DNA of 64,000 bases. Origin: Novipirellula artificiosorum (lineage in GTDB: Bacteria; Planctomycetota; Planctomycetia; Pirellulales; Pirellulaceae). A program made the translations under genes and the position numbers. The DNA lies in NCBI RefSeq assembly GCF_007860135.1, contig NZ_SJPV01000001.1, positions 186,001 through 250,000 on the forward strand, written 5' to 3'. This document shows positions 44,346 through 54,087 of this stretch, one piece after another. The notes under the pieces were generated by a model. The model was not told the DNA's origin and did no database searches. It saw only the letters and a list, made by a program, of their open reading frames with translations. Numbering within the stretch: position 1 is the first letter of the stretch; the number at the start of each line of letters is the position of its first letter.

Positions 44346-45836
44346 GTGTCTCCTAAAAAGGTGGTTATCGTCGGCGCGGGTCCTGGCGGTTTGGCAGCAG
44401 CGATGCAGTTGGCGCATGCCGGTTGCGACGTGACGATCCTCGAGCAAAAACAAGTGGTCGGTGGTCGAACGTCTGCGATCGAACGTGATGGATTTCGCTT
44501 CGATTGTGGGCCCACTTTCTTCCTCTACCCGCGCGTGCTCTCGGAGATCTTTTCATCGGTCGGCTTTGAGCTTGCCGAAGAAGTGCCGATGCAACGGCTT
44601 GATCCTCAATACCGAATCACCTTTGGTGGTGGTGGGCAGCTTGATTGCACGCCAAACCTCGAGACCATGGAAGCCCAGATTGCTCAGTTGAATCCCAAAG
44701 ACGTTGGCGCGTTTGAAAGATACTTGAGTGACAACCGAATCAAACTTGAGAAGTTTCGCCCCATTCTCGAGTCCCCCTTTAACACGATCTGGGATCTGTT
44801 GCGGCCATCCGTCCTGGCGGCCCTACCCAATCTCCACCCCACCCGTTCGCTGGGCCAAGAATTGCAGCGGTATTTTTCGGATCCGCGGCTGGTGATCGCT
44901 TTTGGGTTCCAAGCAAAGTATCTCGGCATGTCGCCGTTTAAGTGTCCAAGCCTGTTCAGCATCTTGTCCTTTTTGGAATACGAGTATGGTGTTTGGCACC
45001 CGATTGGCGGTTGTAGCCGTGTCAGTGAGAAGATGGCTGACTTGGCTCAGTCACTCGGCGTCCGACTTCGACTCGCTGAACCCGTTCACTCCGTTGACAT
45101 TGTTGAGGGACGATTGGTCGCTGTCGAATCGGATCAACGACGCTACGAAGCGGACGCCTTCGTCGTCAACGCCGACTTTGCCGACTGGATCACGCGCACC
45201 GTGCCGGACCATCTTCGAACCCGATGGAAGAACGATCGGATCGAGAACAAAAAGTTCTCCTGCAGCACCTTCATGTTGTACCTTGGCATCGAGGGGCTCT
45301 ATCAAGATCTGCCTCATCACAATATCCATATCAGTCGGGACTACGAGAAAAACCTTACGGAAATTGAAAAGACGCACGTGCTTGGTGACGCCCCTTCGTT
45401 TTATGTCCAAAACGCGGGTGTCACCGATCCCTCGCTTGCCCCGCCCGGATGCAGCACACTGTATGTCTTGGTGCCCGTCACCCACCAGCATGAAAATGTT
45501 GACTGGAAGATCGAATCGGACCGCTATCGCGAGTTGGTCCTCGATCGAATGTCACAAATCGGACTTAGCGACGTTCGTCAACGGATTCGTTTCGAACATC
45601 GGATTACGCCAGCCGATTGGCAACGCGACTACTGCATCTATCGTGGAGCGACGTTCAATTTGGCGCATCACTTGTCGCAAATGCTGCACCTGAGGCCCAA
45701 GAATCGCTTTGATGAACTCGACGGGTTGTACTTGGTCGGTGGCGGAACGCACCCCGGCAGCGGCTTGCCGGTGATCTATGAATCGAGCCGGATCACGACC
45801 CGACTGTTGCTAGAGGATTTAGGCATGCGTTCATGA
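44346..45836 (+). CDS. CrtI/CrtN-type phytoene desaturase-family FAD oxidoreductase
   Basis: A 496-residue protein with a GTG start at 44346. The N-terminus has the dinucleotide-binding loop VVIVGAGPGGLAAAMQL and E/R block QVVGGRTSAIERDGFRFDCG. The C-terminal signature YLVGGGTHPGSGLPVIYES is that of the carotenoid desaturase/isomerase family. It would introduce or rearrange double bonds in phytoene, diapophytoene or a related polyene, or oxidise a terminal carotenoid group. Substrate choice within the CrtI/CrtN/CrtP group cannot be told. No other carotenoid gene is adjacent, but pigmentation is common in this lineage. Confidence 0.85.
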   Translation: MSPKKVVIVGAGPGGLAAAMQLAHAGCDVTILEQKQVVGGRTSAIERDGFRFDCGPTFFLYPRVLSEIFSSVGFELAEEVPMQRLDPQYRITFGGGGQLDCTPNLETMEAQIAQLNPKDVGAFERYLSDNRIKLEKFRPILESPFNTIWDLLRPSVLAALPNLHPTRSLGQELQRYFSDPRLVIAFGFQAKYLGMSPFKCPSLFSILSFLEYEYGVWHPIGGCSRVSEKMADLAQSLGVRLRLAEPVHSVDIVEGRLVAVESDQRRYEADAFVVNADFADWITRTVPDHLRTRWKNDRIENKKFSCSTFMLYLGIEGLYQDLPHHNIHISRDYEKNLTEIEKTHVLGDAPSFYVQNAGVTDPSLAPPGCSTLYVLVPVTHQHENVDWKIESDRYRELVLDRMSQIGLSDVRQRIRFEHRITPADWQRDYCIYRGATFNLAHHLSQMLHLRPKNRFDELDGLYLVGGGTHPGSGLPVIYESSRITTRLLLEDLGMRS

Positions 45837-45838
45837 AA

Positions 45839-45870
45839 CATGGCCACGAACGGTTCCGTTCGTGGCCATG
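45839..45870. other. Perfect palindrome between convergent genes
   Basis: CATGGCCACGAACGG (45839-45853) and its exact complement CCGTTCGTGGCCATG (45856-45870), separated by TT, form a 15-bp stem three bases after the desaturase stop. It may act as a bidirectional transcript end for the two convergent genes, although there is no T-run. Confidence 0.6.
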
Positions 45871-45904
45871 ATGAAAGTTCGGTCGAAAAGATGTAGAGCG
45901 ACGG

Positions 45905-48900
45905 CTACAACACGCCGCCACCCGTTGCGCCACCGCCGATGCCACCCGTTGCGCCACCGCCGATGCCACCCGTTGCGCCACCGCCACCTTCGTCACCGGT
46001 CACGAAGTTAAACGTCGTGACGTCGCCGATCTGCGAGAACAAGGGACTCGGAGTGATCCGCACGTAACGACGGTCGGCCGAAATGATCGCTAAGCCGAAC
46101 AGCGATGCCCCTTCGGGAAGCGTCGTGATTTCGGGGCGGAAGCCGACAGCACCTCGACGGGCAAAACCGTTGGCACCAAGAATCGGGTTGAATCCACCGG
46201 TCGTTGAACCGCCGGTCAGCGATTGAACGTCGCGATACAAATCGCTCAAGACTTCGCCTGCTTCGCGGTCATCCCCCGCGCCAGCGACTTGTCCAAGCAT
46301 TTCATGATTCATATCTCGCTGAGCGTTACGCAAGTTTTCTAACTGTGCCACAGCCACTTCTTCTTTCCGTTGTCCATCTTTGACCTCAAACTTCACCAAC
46401 GCATCCTTTTCACCAACCGGAATCTCTTCACGGATGTAGCGTTGGCTCTTTCGTCCGACGTCGGTAACAATTTCGACCGTCGCGTGGCCAGTGGAAACGT
46501 TGCCCCAAACTCGTCGGATCAACAATCGGTACTGCCCCGTAAAGCCCTGAGGGCAGAGGTACGTTTCAGACACCATCCCAAGTTCATCGTCGCCGCGACC
46601 GGGGAACGAATCGCCCAACAAGGTCCCACCACCAGCCGAGGAGGGGCTGTCGAGCGAGCAGACGGTGCCTGACGGTTCTTCCACCGCAAGGTCAAGGTCC
46701 GCGTCGCCGGTCCACGAGACACGAACGAGGACGTCGTGCGATGCGGCCAAACGCAACGCATCACTGAATTTCTCCGCATCTTCGGTTCGGCCCGATGCAA
46801 GCAATTCTGCGTGTGTTGCGCGAGCGACCAAGCGAGCCTCTTCGACGATCGGTTGGAACTTTTCGGGCCAAGCTTGGCTGAGTACCCCGCTGCAAGCCCA
46901 TGACAACGCATCGACATCGTTTAGTTTTTGAGCAATGCGAAGCCCCATCGTGTAAGGTTCACGTCGATACGGATCCATCATCGACACCTTCTTGCACAAA
47001 TCGATCGCAGTGGCTTCTGCGCCGACCTCTTCGAGTCGTGCCGCGACATGCAAAACCTCTTCGTGGGTTTCCGCAAAATCGACTGCCGACAAGAGCGTTC
47101 GTTCGATGTCTTCGCGTGGCGCGCCGGTCGCTTGAAGCGTGATCGCGTACGCTTGGTACATCCAGGGCTGAACTTGTCCGGCCCGCATGGCTGCCGCCAA
47201 GCAATCACGCGAATCGGCAAAGAAAGCAACCGCTTGATCGGCATCGCCCGCGGCTTGAGCATTGGCCGCTTTGATCGAGAACTGTTGGAGGGTGGTACGA
47301 ATTCGTTGGTCGAGCACCGTCAGATCCTCGGCCGATTCGATCTCCACCGAATCAAAGAACCGGTCCCAGGCTTCGTCTTTCGACTCGCTGCCCGTGACTT
47401 CGATTCGGATCGGTTGGATATCGAACCGCGAAAGGGTCTTCTTCGCAGCGGTTTTCCTCTGTTCCGGTGCCGCGGAAACGGATGCCTTATCTTGTAACGA
47501 GATTTGGTCGGGAACTTGCATCATGCCGCCCATGCCGCCGCCCATGCCGCCCATGCCGCCACCCATGCCGCCCATGCCGCCGCCCATGCCGCCGCCCATG
47601 CCGCCGCCCATGCCGCCGCCCATGCCGCCACCCATGCCGCCGCCCATGCCGCCCATGCCGCCGCCCATGTTCATGATCGGAATGACCAGGTCACCCACGG
47701 GGTAAACCTTCGAGACCAAATCGTCATTGGCCGCTTCTTCGGTTGTGATTTGCATGACCTCGTCCTTGATCACGTAAGTCAAGTCATCATTTTTCAACAT
47801 CAACCGCAAAAAGGAACGCAACGAGACGTTGTCCAACGTGAGATTGATCGGGGTGTCTGCCGAAAGACCAATTTCTTCAAGCGCTCGGTTATCAATCACG
47901 ATGGGAATATCGTGGTCCGTCGACAGTTTCTGCACTGCCTCGGTGAGCGGCATTTCGACAAACGTTTGGCTCGTCTCATCGCCGAGGGTCTTTTGAATCT
48001 TTCGCTCCGATTCATTGTCTCCGACCAACTCGATGGCACCATAACGCTCCAACCGGCGACGGCTTAGCCGTTGCCAAGTTTCTGCATCCGGCCATACGAT
48101 CGGTGGTTCGTCTACGAACGGGACATGTGCTTTGAGAACCAACGACATTGCGTCGATAAAGTTACGTTCGCGAAGTTCAGTGTAACGTCGATCGCGTGCA
48201 TAAGTTTGGAGCCACAACGGGAAGTCGGTAAAATGGCGTCCAGCGACCGAGTCACGGGTGACCGTATCCCCGGCCAAACGGGCAAAGGGAATGGACACTT
48301 CGCCGTCCGCTTCTTCATAGCGACCTTCAGCGATCAAAGCGTTCATCTGCAACGACAACGTTTTGAGCGTGTCTTCGCGGCGGAATGTCTCTTCGAGCAA
48401 TCGCGATGCAGAATTCGCACCCTTTGCCAATTGCTCCAAGTTAATTTGCCGGTCCAAGTACTCCGCTTCACGACGACTCGCGATTTGAATCGCTGATCGG
48501 ACTTCGGACATCAATTCTTGTCGAAGGCCTGGCTCCAAGTCTGCTTCGGCTTGCAACGATCCGAGTAAACTTTTTAGCTGCCCTGATACCGCGGTTGGAT
48601 CCGATCGCAAGTTCAGACGAGCTTGACGCAGTTGCGCGTTCACTTCCGCTCGCCAACGCCCTGACAACGCCGATTGTTCGGCTTCGACTCGATCCAACAA
48701 TCCACTGCCCGTTTCCAACAATTCATCGTCGCCTGGGGGCGGACCGAAGAAATCGTTTTGATAGCTCGGTGCGGCCGCGCGAGGTGCCGGTTGACGTTGC
48801 AGCGGCTGAGCTTGTGCGGGGGGCTTTGGTGCGGGCTGGGCCGCCGCCGGTGGCTCCGCGTCAAATGCCATCGCATCGGATTCGACGGTACCATCGCCAA

Positions 48901-50368
48901 GCGAAGGACCATCGTTGAATTGGGGTTCTGCGGCGAAGGGGTCTTCACCCATCGCGTCTTCGGTCGCTGCCGCGGGGGCTTCACCAAAAACGTCTTCCGC
49001 AGCCGTTGGATCCGATTCGCCTTCGAAAATCCCGTCAAACGGAGAATCCGATGGGTTTTGCAGGACCAAACGGTTTGCACCAAAGGTGACTTTTTCAATG
49101 GCCAACGCTTCGGGGTTGTTGGGGTCGACTTCCAAGGCCTTTTCGGCGATTGCTCTCGCTCCGCGGAGGTTGCCTTGCTTCAAAGCCAAGTTGCCCGCTC
49201 GAACCAATTCTTCGGCTTGCATCGCCAAAACGCGTGCAGCTTCGCGAAGCAGGGGGGATCCGGCTGACGGCAAGAGCAGCCCGCGATCGTTGGTCGCTTG
49301 GTTCACCATGGCCGGCAGGAACGCAAAGTCAGGATGGTTTGCTTCGATCGTTGCCTCGGTCGTGACTTCGACGACCGACGTGGTCGTTTCACCACGAAGT
49401 GTCAAGGTTCCGGCGGTGCTTTCCTGGCCCGATTCCATCCGACCGAGCAGAATCGTATCACGCTCGAGTCGCAGCGGCGGCAAGCGGTCCTGCTGGACCG
49501 TGCTCATGCCTTCGATCAATTGGGCGTCACGGAGCCAAATGGGTGAAGCGACCGACGAGGTACCGACAAATCGAGCGATCTCCGAGGGGCTGGCGTCCGC
49601 TGCGGTGCCGGCAACTCCCATCACGCCACCGGTTTGGTTTGCTAAAATCGCAGGCAATTCCACGTTCGGAGTCGGTCCAATCACGACGCTATGAACCGAA
49701 ATACGATCGGCACGAAGCGCGTCGACCAACCCTTCGAACCGGCTTCGCTCGGCAACCGCTTCGATCGAGGCTCCGTCACCAATGTAGACGATCGATCGAG
49801 TACGATTTTCCGGTTCGCCGAGCAACGCGGCTCGGACCGAATCGAGAGCCGAAACCAGGTTCGTGTTCCCCAACGGCAGGCGTTTGGACAATTTGGCGAT
49901 CGCATCGGCGGTCAACGATGAGTCGGCACGCTCGAAATCACCGCTCAAATCCGAGGCATGAACGTCGGCAGCATAGATTCGAACACGATCCCCTTCTCGC
50001 AACTGCTCCACCAAGGTATGAACCGCCGTGATCGAATCGCGGCGAAAATCGCCCACCTGACTGGCGGAGGTATCAATGATCACGACCACGTCCGCAGCCG
50101 CCTTGCGAGTCGCGTCAAGCAGCGTTTGGCTGGCCGACGGCTGGACCGACAAAGCAAAGTAATGATCGCCCGACGGGGTCGAATAACTGGCGACACGGAC
50201 CTGGGCGTCGTCGGATTCGGCTGCCAGAGCCACCATCGGAGTCAAGCAAACGAGAACGGCGGCCACCACGAGTGATCGTGAGGCTGAAGCGTGTACGGGC
50301 TGGGCGATATGTCGCAATCCCATCTGATTTAATCTCCGCAGTGACGAAAAACGCAATTTGCGTGGCAT
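45905..50368 (-). CDS. Giant exported VWA-domain protein with Gly-Met repeat, STN-like and DUF2135-like regions
   Basis: A 1487-residue protein with a signal peptide ending near ALAA (residue 50); ATG at 50323 is an alternative start. A von Willebrand A domain starts about residue 91 with a MIDAS D-T-S-A-S (99-103). A TPR-like stretch (ALKQGNLRGARAIAEKALEV) lies near 390-420. Around 803-876 is a secretin/STN-like region (PLTEAVQKLSTDHDIPIVID, then LTLDNVSLRSFLRLML). About residues 900-948 are an almost pure MGGGMGG repeat (DNA 47524-47669). A DUF2135-like beta domain follows near 1209-1310 (VRVSWTGDADLDLAVEEPSG). The C-terminus repeats GGGATGGI (24-bp DNA unit). The lineage often has such VWA proteins with sigma/anti-sigma genes. 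The function is probably adhesion or a large envelope assembly. Confidence 0.82.
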   Translation of the reverse strand: MPRKLRFSSLRRLNQMGLRHIAQPVHASASRSLVVAAVLVCLTPMVALAAESDDAQVRVASYSTPSGDHYFALSVQPSASQTLLDATRKAAADVVVIIDTSASQVGDFRRDSITAVHTLVEQLREGDRVRIYAADVHASDLSGDFERADSSLTADAIAKLSKRLPLGNTNLVSALDSVRAALLGEPENRTRSIVYIGDGASIEAVAERSRFEGLVDALRADRISVHSVVIGPTPNVELPAILANQTGGVMGVAGTAADASPSEIARFVGTSSVASPIWLRDAQLIEGMSTVQQDRLPPLRLERDTILLGRMESGQESTAGTLTLRGETTTSVVEVTTEATIEANHPDFAFLPAMVNQATNDRGLLLPSAGSPLLREAARVLAMQAEELVRAGNLALKQGNLRGARAIAEKALEVDPNNPEALAIEKVTFGANRLVLQNPSDSPFDGIFEGESDPTAAEDVFGEAPAAATEDAMGEDPFAAEPQFNDGPSLGDGTVESDAMAFDAEPPAAAQPAPKPPAQAQPLQRQPAPRAAAPSYQNDFFGPPPGDDELLETGSGLLDRVEAEQSALSGRWRAEVNAQLRQARLNLRSDPTAVSGQLKSLLGSLQAEADLEPGLRQELMSEVRSAIQIASRREAEYLDRQINLEQLAKGANSASRLLEETFRREDTLKTLSLQMNALIAEGRYEEADGEVSIPFARLAGDTVTRDSVAGRHFTDFPLWLQTYARDRRYTELRERNFIDAMSLVLKAHVPFVDEPPIVWPDAETWQRLSRRRLERYGAIELVGDNESERKIQKTLGDETSQTFVEMPLTEAVQKLSTDHDIPIVIDNRALEEIGLSADTPINLTLDNVSLRSFLRLMLKNDDLTYVIKDEVMQITTEEAANDDLVSKVYPVGDLVIPIMNMGGGMGGMGGGMGGGMGGGMGGGMGGGMGGGMGGMGGGMGGMGGGMGGMMQVPDQISLQDKASVSAAPEQRKTAAKKTLSRFDIQPIRIEVTGSESKDEAWDRFFDSVEIESAEDLTVLDQRIRTTLQQFSIKAANAQAAGDADQAVAFFADSRDCLAAAMRAGQVQPWMYQAYAITLQATGAPREDIERTLLSAVDFAETHEEVLHVAARLEEVGAEATAIDLCKKVSMMDPYRREPYTMGLRIAQKLNDVDALSWACSGVLSQAWPEKFQPIVEEARLVARATHAELLASGRTEDAEKFSDALRLAASHDVLVRVSWTGDADLDLAVEEPSGTVCSLDSPSSAGGGTLLGDSFPGRGDDELGMVSETYLCPQGFTGQYRLLIRRVWGNVSTGHATVEIVTDVGRKSQRYIREEIPVGEKDALVKFEVKDGQRKEEVAVAQLENLRNAQRDMNHEMLGQVAGAGDDREAGEVLSDLYRDVQSLTGGSTTGGFNPILGANGFARRGAVGFRPEITTLPEGASLFGLAIISADRRYVRITPSPLFSQIGDVTTFNFVTGDEGGGGATGGIGGGATGGIGGGATGGGVL
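47524..47669 (-). repeat. Gly-Met coding tandem repeat inside the VWA gene
   Basis: Units ATGCCGCCGCCC (12 bp) and ATGCCGCCC (9 bp) on the plus strand encode MGGG and MGG on the minus strand, about 13-15 units. The opposite strand shows long open frames only because of this repeat. Confidence 0.9.
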
Positions 50369-50537
50369 CGGAATTTGAACCTGGGTTTCGGGGAACGGTT
50401 CGAAGGTGTCAGTCGTGATGAGCGGAAAAGCCGGCTAGGGTAGGACTCTCCGCATAAGAGTCTATTTCCGACGCATCCGTTTCGCCACGAAAAAACCGAG
50501 CTTTCCCGTCGCCTTTGGGCAGGAAGATTCCGATTGT

Positions 50538-50560
50538 AGGTGTTGCAATCTGCAACACCT
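50538..50560 (-). promoter_or_regulatory. Operator-like palindrome at the VWA-gene promoter region
   Basis: AGGTGTTGCA-ATC-TGCAACACCT is a perfect 10-3-10 inverted repeat, 170 bases upstream of the VWA gene. On the minus strand a TACAAT (-10-like) box directly overlaps its downstream edge, so a repressor or activator bound here could control the gene. The rest of the 293-bp gap shows no gene. Confidence 0.45.
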
Positions 50561-50661
50561 GTTGCGATCTTGCACAGCACAACGAATCAAACTGCCGTTC
50601 TGGCGATTCCCTAGCCCTATTACGCTAGCGGCGTGCCAAACAAAAGAAGAAATCGCTCAGC

Positions 50662-51987
50662 TTAGTGAACGACGACCAAGACCCGACTGATCACGTCAGC
50701 CGATTCATCGCCGAACAGACTGCCCATGCCGGCCGCGAGTCCCGTCTCGGAGGCGTCCTTGGGGGTGCGAGCGAAGGGGCGGTCACTCAAATGACCCACC
50801 AAACCATCGATTCCCGCATTGCCAAGATCCAAACGCCACGAGGTTGCCGCATCACGAACCTGGGTCGGATCGACCGATTGAAACGATTCGACCATCGCCA
50901 TCAGCGGCGTGTCATTGGCCATCCCCAAACCGACCGATTCGATGCCCTGTCGATCCGCGACCAAGTTCAAGAAGAACTGATCAAGTTTCTTTGCCGGAGC
51001 TTCTAAGTAAAGCACCGTGGCCGAGGAAGCATCGGACGCCGAAGTGCCCGCGGACTTTTGAGCAAACCGCACCACATCTTCGTCAATCTCTTTCCGACTC
51101 GCCAAACTAATCCCGCCTTCTTCGAGCGCCTTCTCAACCGCTCTCGAATCACGCCCCTCCATCGTCTGGCGAACATCTAAGATCAAAATCGCGGCAACCG
51201 ACATCACCGGTTCCGGTTGGCGCCCGGGCAACACAAGCCGCGAATCCGCAGTCGCCGGTTGCTTCGAATCCGCCACGTTCACCGGAATCGAATCGGCCAA
51301 AAGATTGGCTGCGTCAGCATTCAAGGACGTATCGGAACGACTCGGGCTTGGATCGGTGACCGCAATCATCGGCGCTGGCGTGTCGTCTGCAACGGGATTT
51401 TCCATCTCTGGGACATCGACCCGCCTGTCTTGGCTCGGTGCGATCGCATCCACGGTCGGCGAGTTGCTGGGAACCCCATCAACACTGGCTAAATCACTGT
51501 CTGCTAAATCACGGGCACGGGGATCCGCCAATGCAACCGGGGCGGTTTGGGGGTCAGGACGCAGTGCCACAAATGCGATGGTGACCGAAGCGGCCACCGC
51601 GACAATCGATGCAGCCATTTTCCACCACGCCGGTCGAACCTGCAAAACGCTCGTCCCCGAACGAATCGGGCTGGGCTGTTCCGCCAACCGCATCACCGGG
51701 TGATCGTCCGCCAAACCTTCCGCGCGTCCCCGAGAGACCGTCGATTCGATGACCGCTTGCGCGAAATGCTTTGGCAGGCGAATGCTGCGGTCTTGGTCCC
51801 AAACATGGCGCAAGGAGGCGCGAATCTGCTGCATTTCCTTCAATTGGCGCGCAACCTCAGGCTCGCTTTCAAGCATTTGCTCGACACGCGTTGTTTCGTC
51901 GCTGCTTAGCGCGTCGTCCATATACGCGCTGAGCATGGTTTCGAGGAGGTCTTTGGGAACGGACATGTTCTTCACCAGTTTCGCCAT
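50662..51987 (-). CDS. Anti-sigma factor-like single-pass membrane protein
   Basis: A 441-residue protein from ATG at 51987; ATG at 51966 (MSVPKDLL) is equally possible. Residues 10-75 have the helical anti-sigma pattern LLETMLSAYMDDALSSDE and ARQLKEMQQIRASLRHVWD, without a zinc Cys/His set. A single transmembrane helix lies near 127-148 (MAASIVAVAASVTIAFVAL). The ~290-residue periplasmic part begins as a Pro/Asp/Ser-rich linker and ends in a folded domain (AAILILDVRQTMEGRDSRAV, LGMANDTPLMAMVESF, ISRVLVVVH). No sigma gene is adjacent; the giant VWA gene lies next on the same strand. A sensor role for an unlinked ECF sigma factor is inferred. Confidence 0.7.
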   Translation of the reverse strand: MAKLVKNMSVPKDLLETMLSAYMDDALSSDETTRVEQMLESEPEVARQLKEMQQIRASLRHVWDQDRSIRLPKHFAQAVIESTVSRGRAEGLADDHPVMRLAEQPSPIRSGTSVLQVRPAWWKMAASIVAVAASVTIAFVALRPDPQTAPVALADPRARDLADSDLASVDGVPSNSPTVDAIAPSQDRRVDVPEMENPVADDTPAPMIAVTDPSPSRSDTSLNADAANLLADSIPVNVADSKQPATADSRLVLPGRQPEPVMSVAAILILDVRQTMEGRDSRAVEKALEEGGISLASRKEIDEDVVRFAQKSAGTSASDASSATVLYLEAPAKKLDQFFLNLVADRQGIESVGLGMANDTPLMAMVESFQSVDPTQVRDAATSWRLDLGNAGIDGLVGHLSDRPFARTPKDASETGLAAGMGSLFGDESADVISRVLVVVH

Positions 51988-52191
51988 TTCGGCAGGCGAT
52001 CGTTGCGAGGCAACCCGATTTGGGCCACATTGGAGCGTTTGACAGCGAACACTTCGAACAATCGATTCGCTGCAATTTTAACGTTTCTGAAGACCCTCCT
52101 GGCCTTCCCTTTGCGGTCGGATGCTTTTGTACTCATTAAAGTTCCCTATTGCTCCCCAGAAAGACGATCAAAATGCCTTTAATGTGTACAC

Positions 52192-52761
52192 ATGAACCCA
52201 TATGAGCCCTCGAAAGCCTTGCCCACCGAGACGGCACCGGTACCGTTTCCCGACCCGGGACCGATCGATGTTGCCTTCCGAGTCACCCGAAGAGACCTGC
52301 GATACGCTGAATCGCAATTTGTCCTCAAGCTTCATCTGCTGCGTCTTTCGCTCGGGTCCTTCGCGATCATCCTCGTCAGTTCGGGGATAGTGGCAGGGCT
52401 CGCCATGATGGGGCACTTCGTGGTCGGTTGGATCGCAGCCATGATCCTGTCCGCAACGGCGTACCTCGCGCTCGTGCATCGGTCCAAGATGGAAATCCGA
52501 GAGCAGTTGGTGGTTCATGGCTTGACCCCCAACGCAAGATGCAACCTGCGACTTCGTGGCGATCAGTTGGCATTGGCGACGCCAACCGGAATCTACCGAT
52601 GGCCAAGAAAGGGCGTCACCGTCCACCGCACGTTCCGGGGATTGCTACTGTGCCCGGAGCCCCGGATCTATTTGTTCGTTTCGAAACGCAGCGATTTTCA
52701 AAACGAAACGTACCGGACATTTGCAACGCGCACCACCGGTACGCGAAGTAGCCCTACGTGA
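52192..52761 (+). CDS. YcxB-like membrane protein
   Basis: A 189-residue protein. The N-terminal soluble part is followed by VAFRVTRRDLRYAESQFVL, two adjacent helices (LSLGSFAIILVSSGIVAGLA, HFVVGWIAAMILSATAYLAL) and a C-terminal beta-rich domain with TPTGIYRWPRKGVTVHR and RIYLFVSKRSDF. This order (two helices, then a PH-like beta domain) fits the YcxB-like family, whose function is unknown. It is divergent from the anti-sigma-like gene and lacks any further linked gene. Confidence 0.65.
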   Translation: MNPYEPSKALPTETAPVPFPDPGPIDVAFRVTRRDLRYAESQFVLKLHLLRLSLGSFAIILVSSGIVAGLAMMGHFVVGWIAAMILSATAYLALVHRSKMEIREQLVVHGLTPNARCNLRLRGDQLALATPTGIYRWPRKGVTVHRTFRGLLLCPEPRIYLFVSKRSDFQNETYRTFATRTTGTRSSPT

Positions 52762-52814
52762 ATCCTTCTCCCCGAGCGGTTTGCCACAGCTACGAATTGG
52801 GGTAGGACGGACCC

Positions 52815-53834
52815 CTAGCGACGCTGACTTTGTCGTGACGCCATCTGTTGCTTGGGTCGCAACAAGTAGACCTTTGGGTCATCCACGATAAACGTCGTGC
52901 TCCAGCGTCGACCGTCATCGGCGCTACAGATGTTGTAAAAGAAGGTGCGAAAACGTTCGGCCTTGTAACTGTAGGGGAATTGACTGGTGATGTAATCCGC
53001 CTCGGTCAACTCATCAACGCCCGGGGACGCGTAGTAGTGAACCATGCCGTCGGGCGTGACGCTCATCCCCAGCGTCCACCATCCGGTCGTCGTAATTTGT
53101 GGCCCACGGAAATCGCCGCCGCGGCGGTCTGCTCGCATCCGTAGGTAAGCGTAGTCGGCATCCCGTTTCGAGTCAGCCTTGCTCTCGAACTCGACGAACA
53201 TTCCGGGCCAATAGATCTCGTTTCCCATTTCTTCCTTGGTCCGTTTAAAGATCCCGATCCCGACTTCTTTGTCTACCATCGCCGTGGTTTCCAGTGCCAA
53301 GCGGAAGCCAAAGTGCGGCCCGCTACGATGTTCCCATTCTGCCACGGGCGGTAAGAAAACACGTGTCGTGACACTGGGGCATTCGGAGATATCGATTCGC
53401 CGTTTCAAACGATATTGGACGTTACAGATGAAGTCGTCCTGATGCATCTTGCCTTCGGGGCGGCCGGGGATCCCCGTAAACTTCGATTGCATTAGCAACG
53501 CACCGCGACTACCCGCCAATCCACCGGCGGGCGTCAAAACACGCTTGACCACGTCCGGATGACCACGTTTGACCCCCTCATACCAGCGACCGTTGGTGCT
53601 CTTACCCATCGGGCTGCGTTGGTTCTCGTCGATATCCTCCGTGCTCTTCGGGTTATTTGGCACGTAGGACCAACCGGGATCCTCAAAATCGTCCGACACG
53701 CCAACGATTTCGGACCCCGATCCGGGGACAACCGCTCGCTGGGCCGCAGCCGTTTGCATGAGGGTCCCGCTCAGCAGCAGCACTGCGATCGCACTCGTAG
53801 CGCGAGAAATCGTGATACGCATGTTTCGATTCAT
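52815..53834 (-). CDS. Exported hypothetical protein, lectin-like beta fold suspected
   Basis: A 339-residue protein from ATG at 53834 (ATG at 53822 is an alternative), with a signal peptide ending TAAAQ. The mature part starts VVPGSGSEIVGVSDDFEDPG and is rich in beta and aromatic blocks: GKSTNGRWYEGVKRGHPDVV, RVFLPPVAEWEHRSGPHFGF and TTTGWWTLGMSVTPDGMVHY. The overall pattern of wide beta strands with Trp/Tyr resembles concanavalin-like or similar jelly-roll proteins, but I cannot name a family. It is probably periplasmic or secreted. Isolated, no operon partner. Confidence 0.65.
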   Translation of the reverse strand: MNRNMRITISRATSAIAVLLLSGTLMQTAAAQRAVVPGSGSEIVGVSDDFEDPGWSYVPNNPKSTEDIDENQRSPMGKSTNGRWYEGVKRGHPDVVKRVLTPAGGLAGSRGALLMQSKFTGIPGRPEGKMHQDDFICNVQYRLKRRIDISECPSVTTRVFLPPVAEWEHRSGPHFGFRLALETTAMVDKEVGIGIFKRTKEEMGNEIYWPGMFVEFESKADSKRDADYAYLRMRADRRGGDFRGPQITTTGWWTLGMSVTPDGMVHYYASPGVDELTEADYITSQFPYSYKAERFRTFFYNICSADDGRRWSTTFIVDDPKVYLLRPKQQMASRQSQRR

Positions 53835-54087
53835 CCTTTCATGATTGCGAGCCGTGGTTTCGATCACCGCTCGCGACCATCCGTCACTATCGGAAGGTTC
53901 TCTGCCGCACGTCAATCACGTGCGCGCCGCTCCTCCACCCGTTTAATGCGTACAATCGGCACATCCCTATCCCGTGCTGAAACAAATCCACGTTCCATTC
54001 GACGCATTCAACCTAGACACCCCCCTATTTTTCGTGGTAATTGTCCGTAGTTCCTCCTTGAAAACATGAGACTCGCCGGTTGCTAGC

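Noticed and set aside
47262..47705. Plus-strand frame rich in Met-Pro-Pro repeats
   Set aside because: It is the complement of the Gly-Met coding repeat of the VWA gene and has no independent support.
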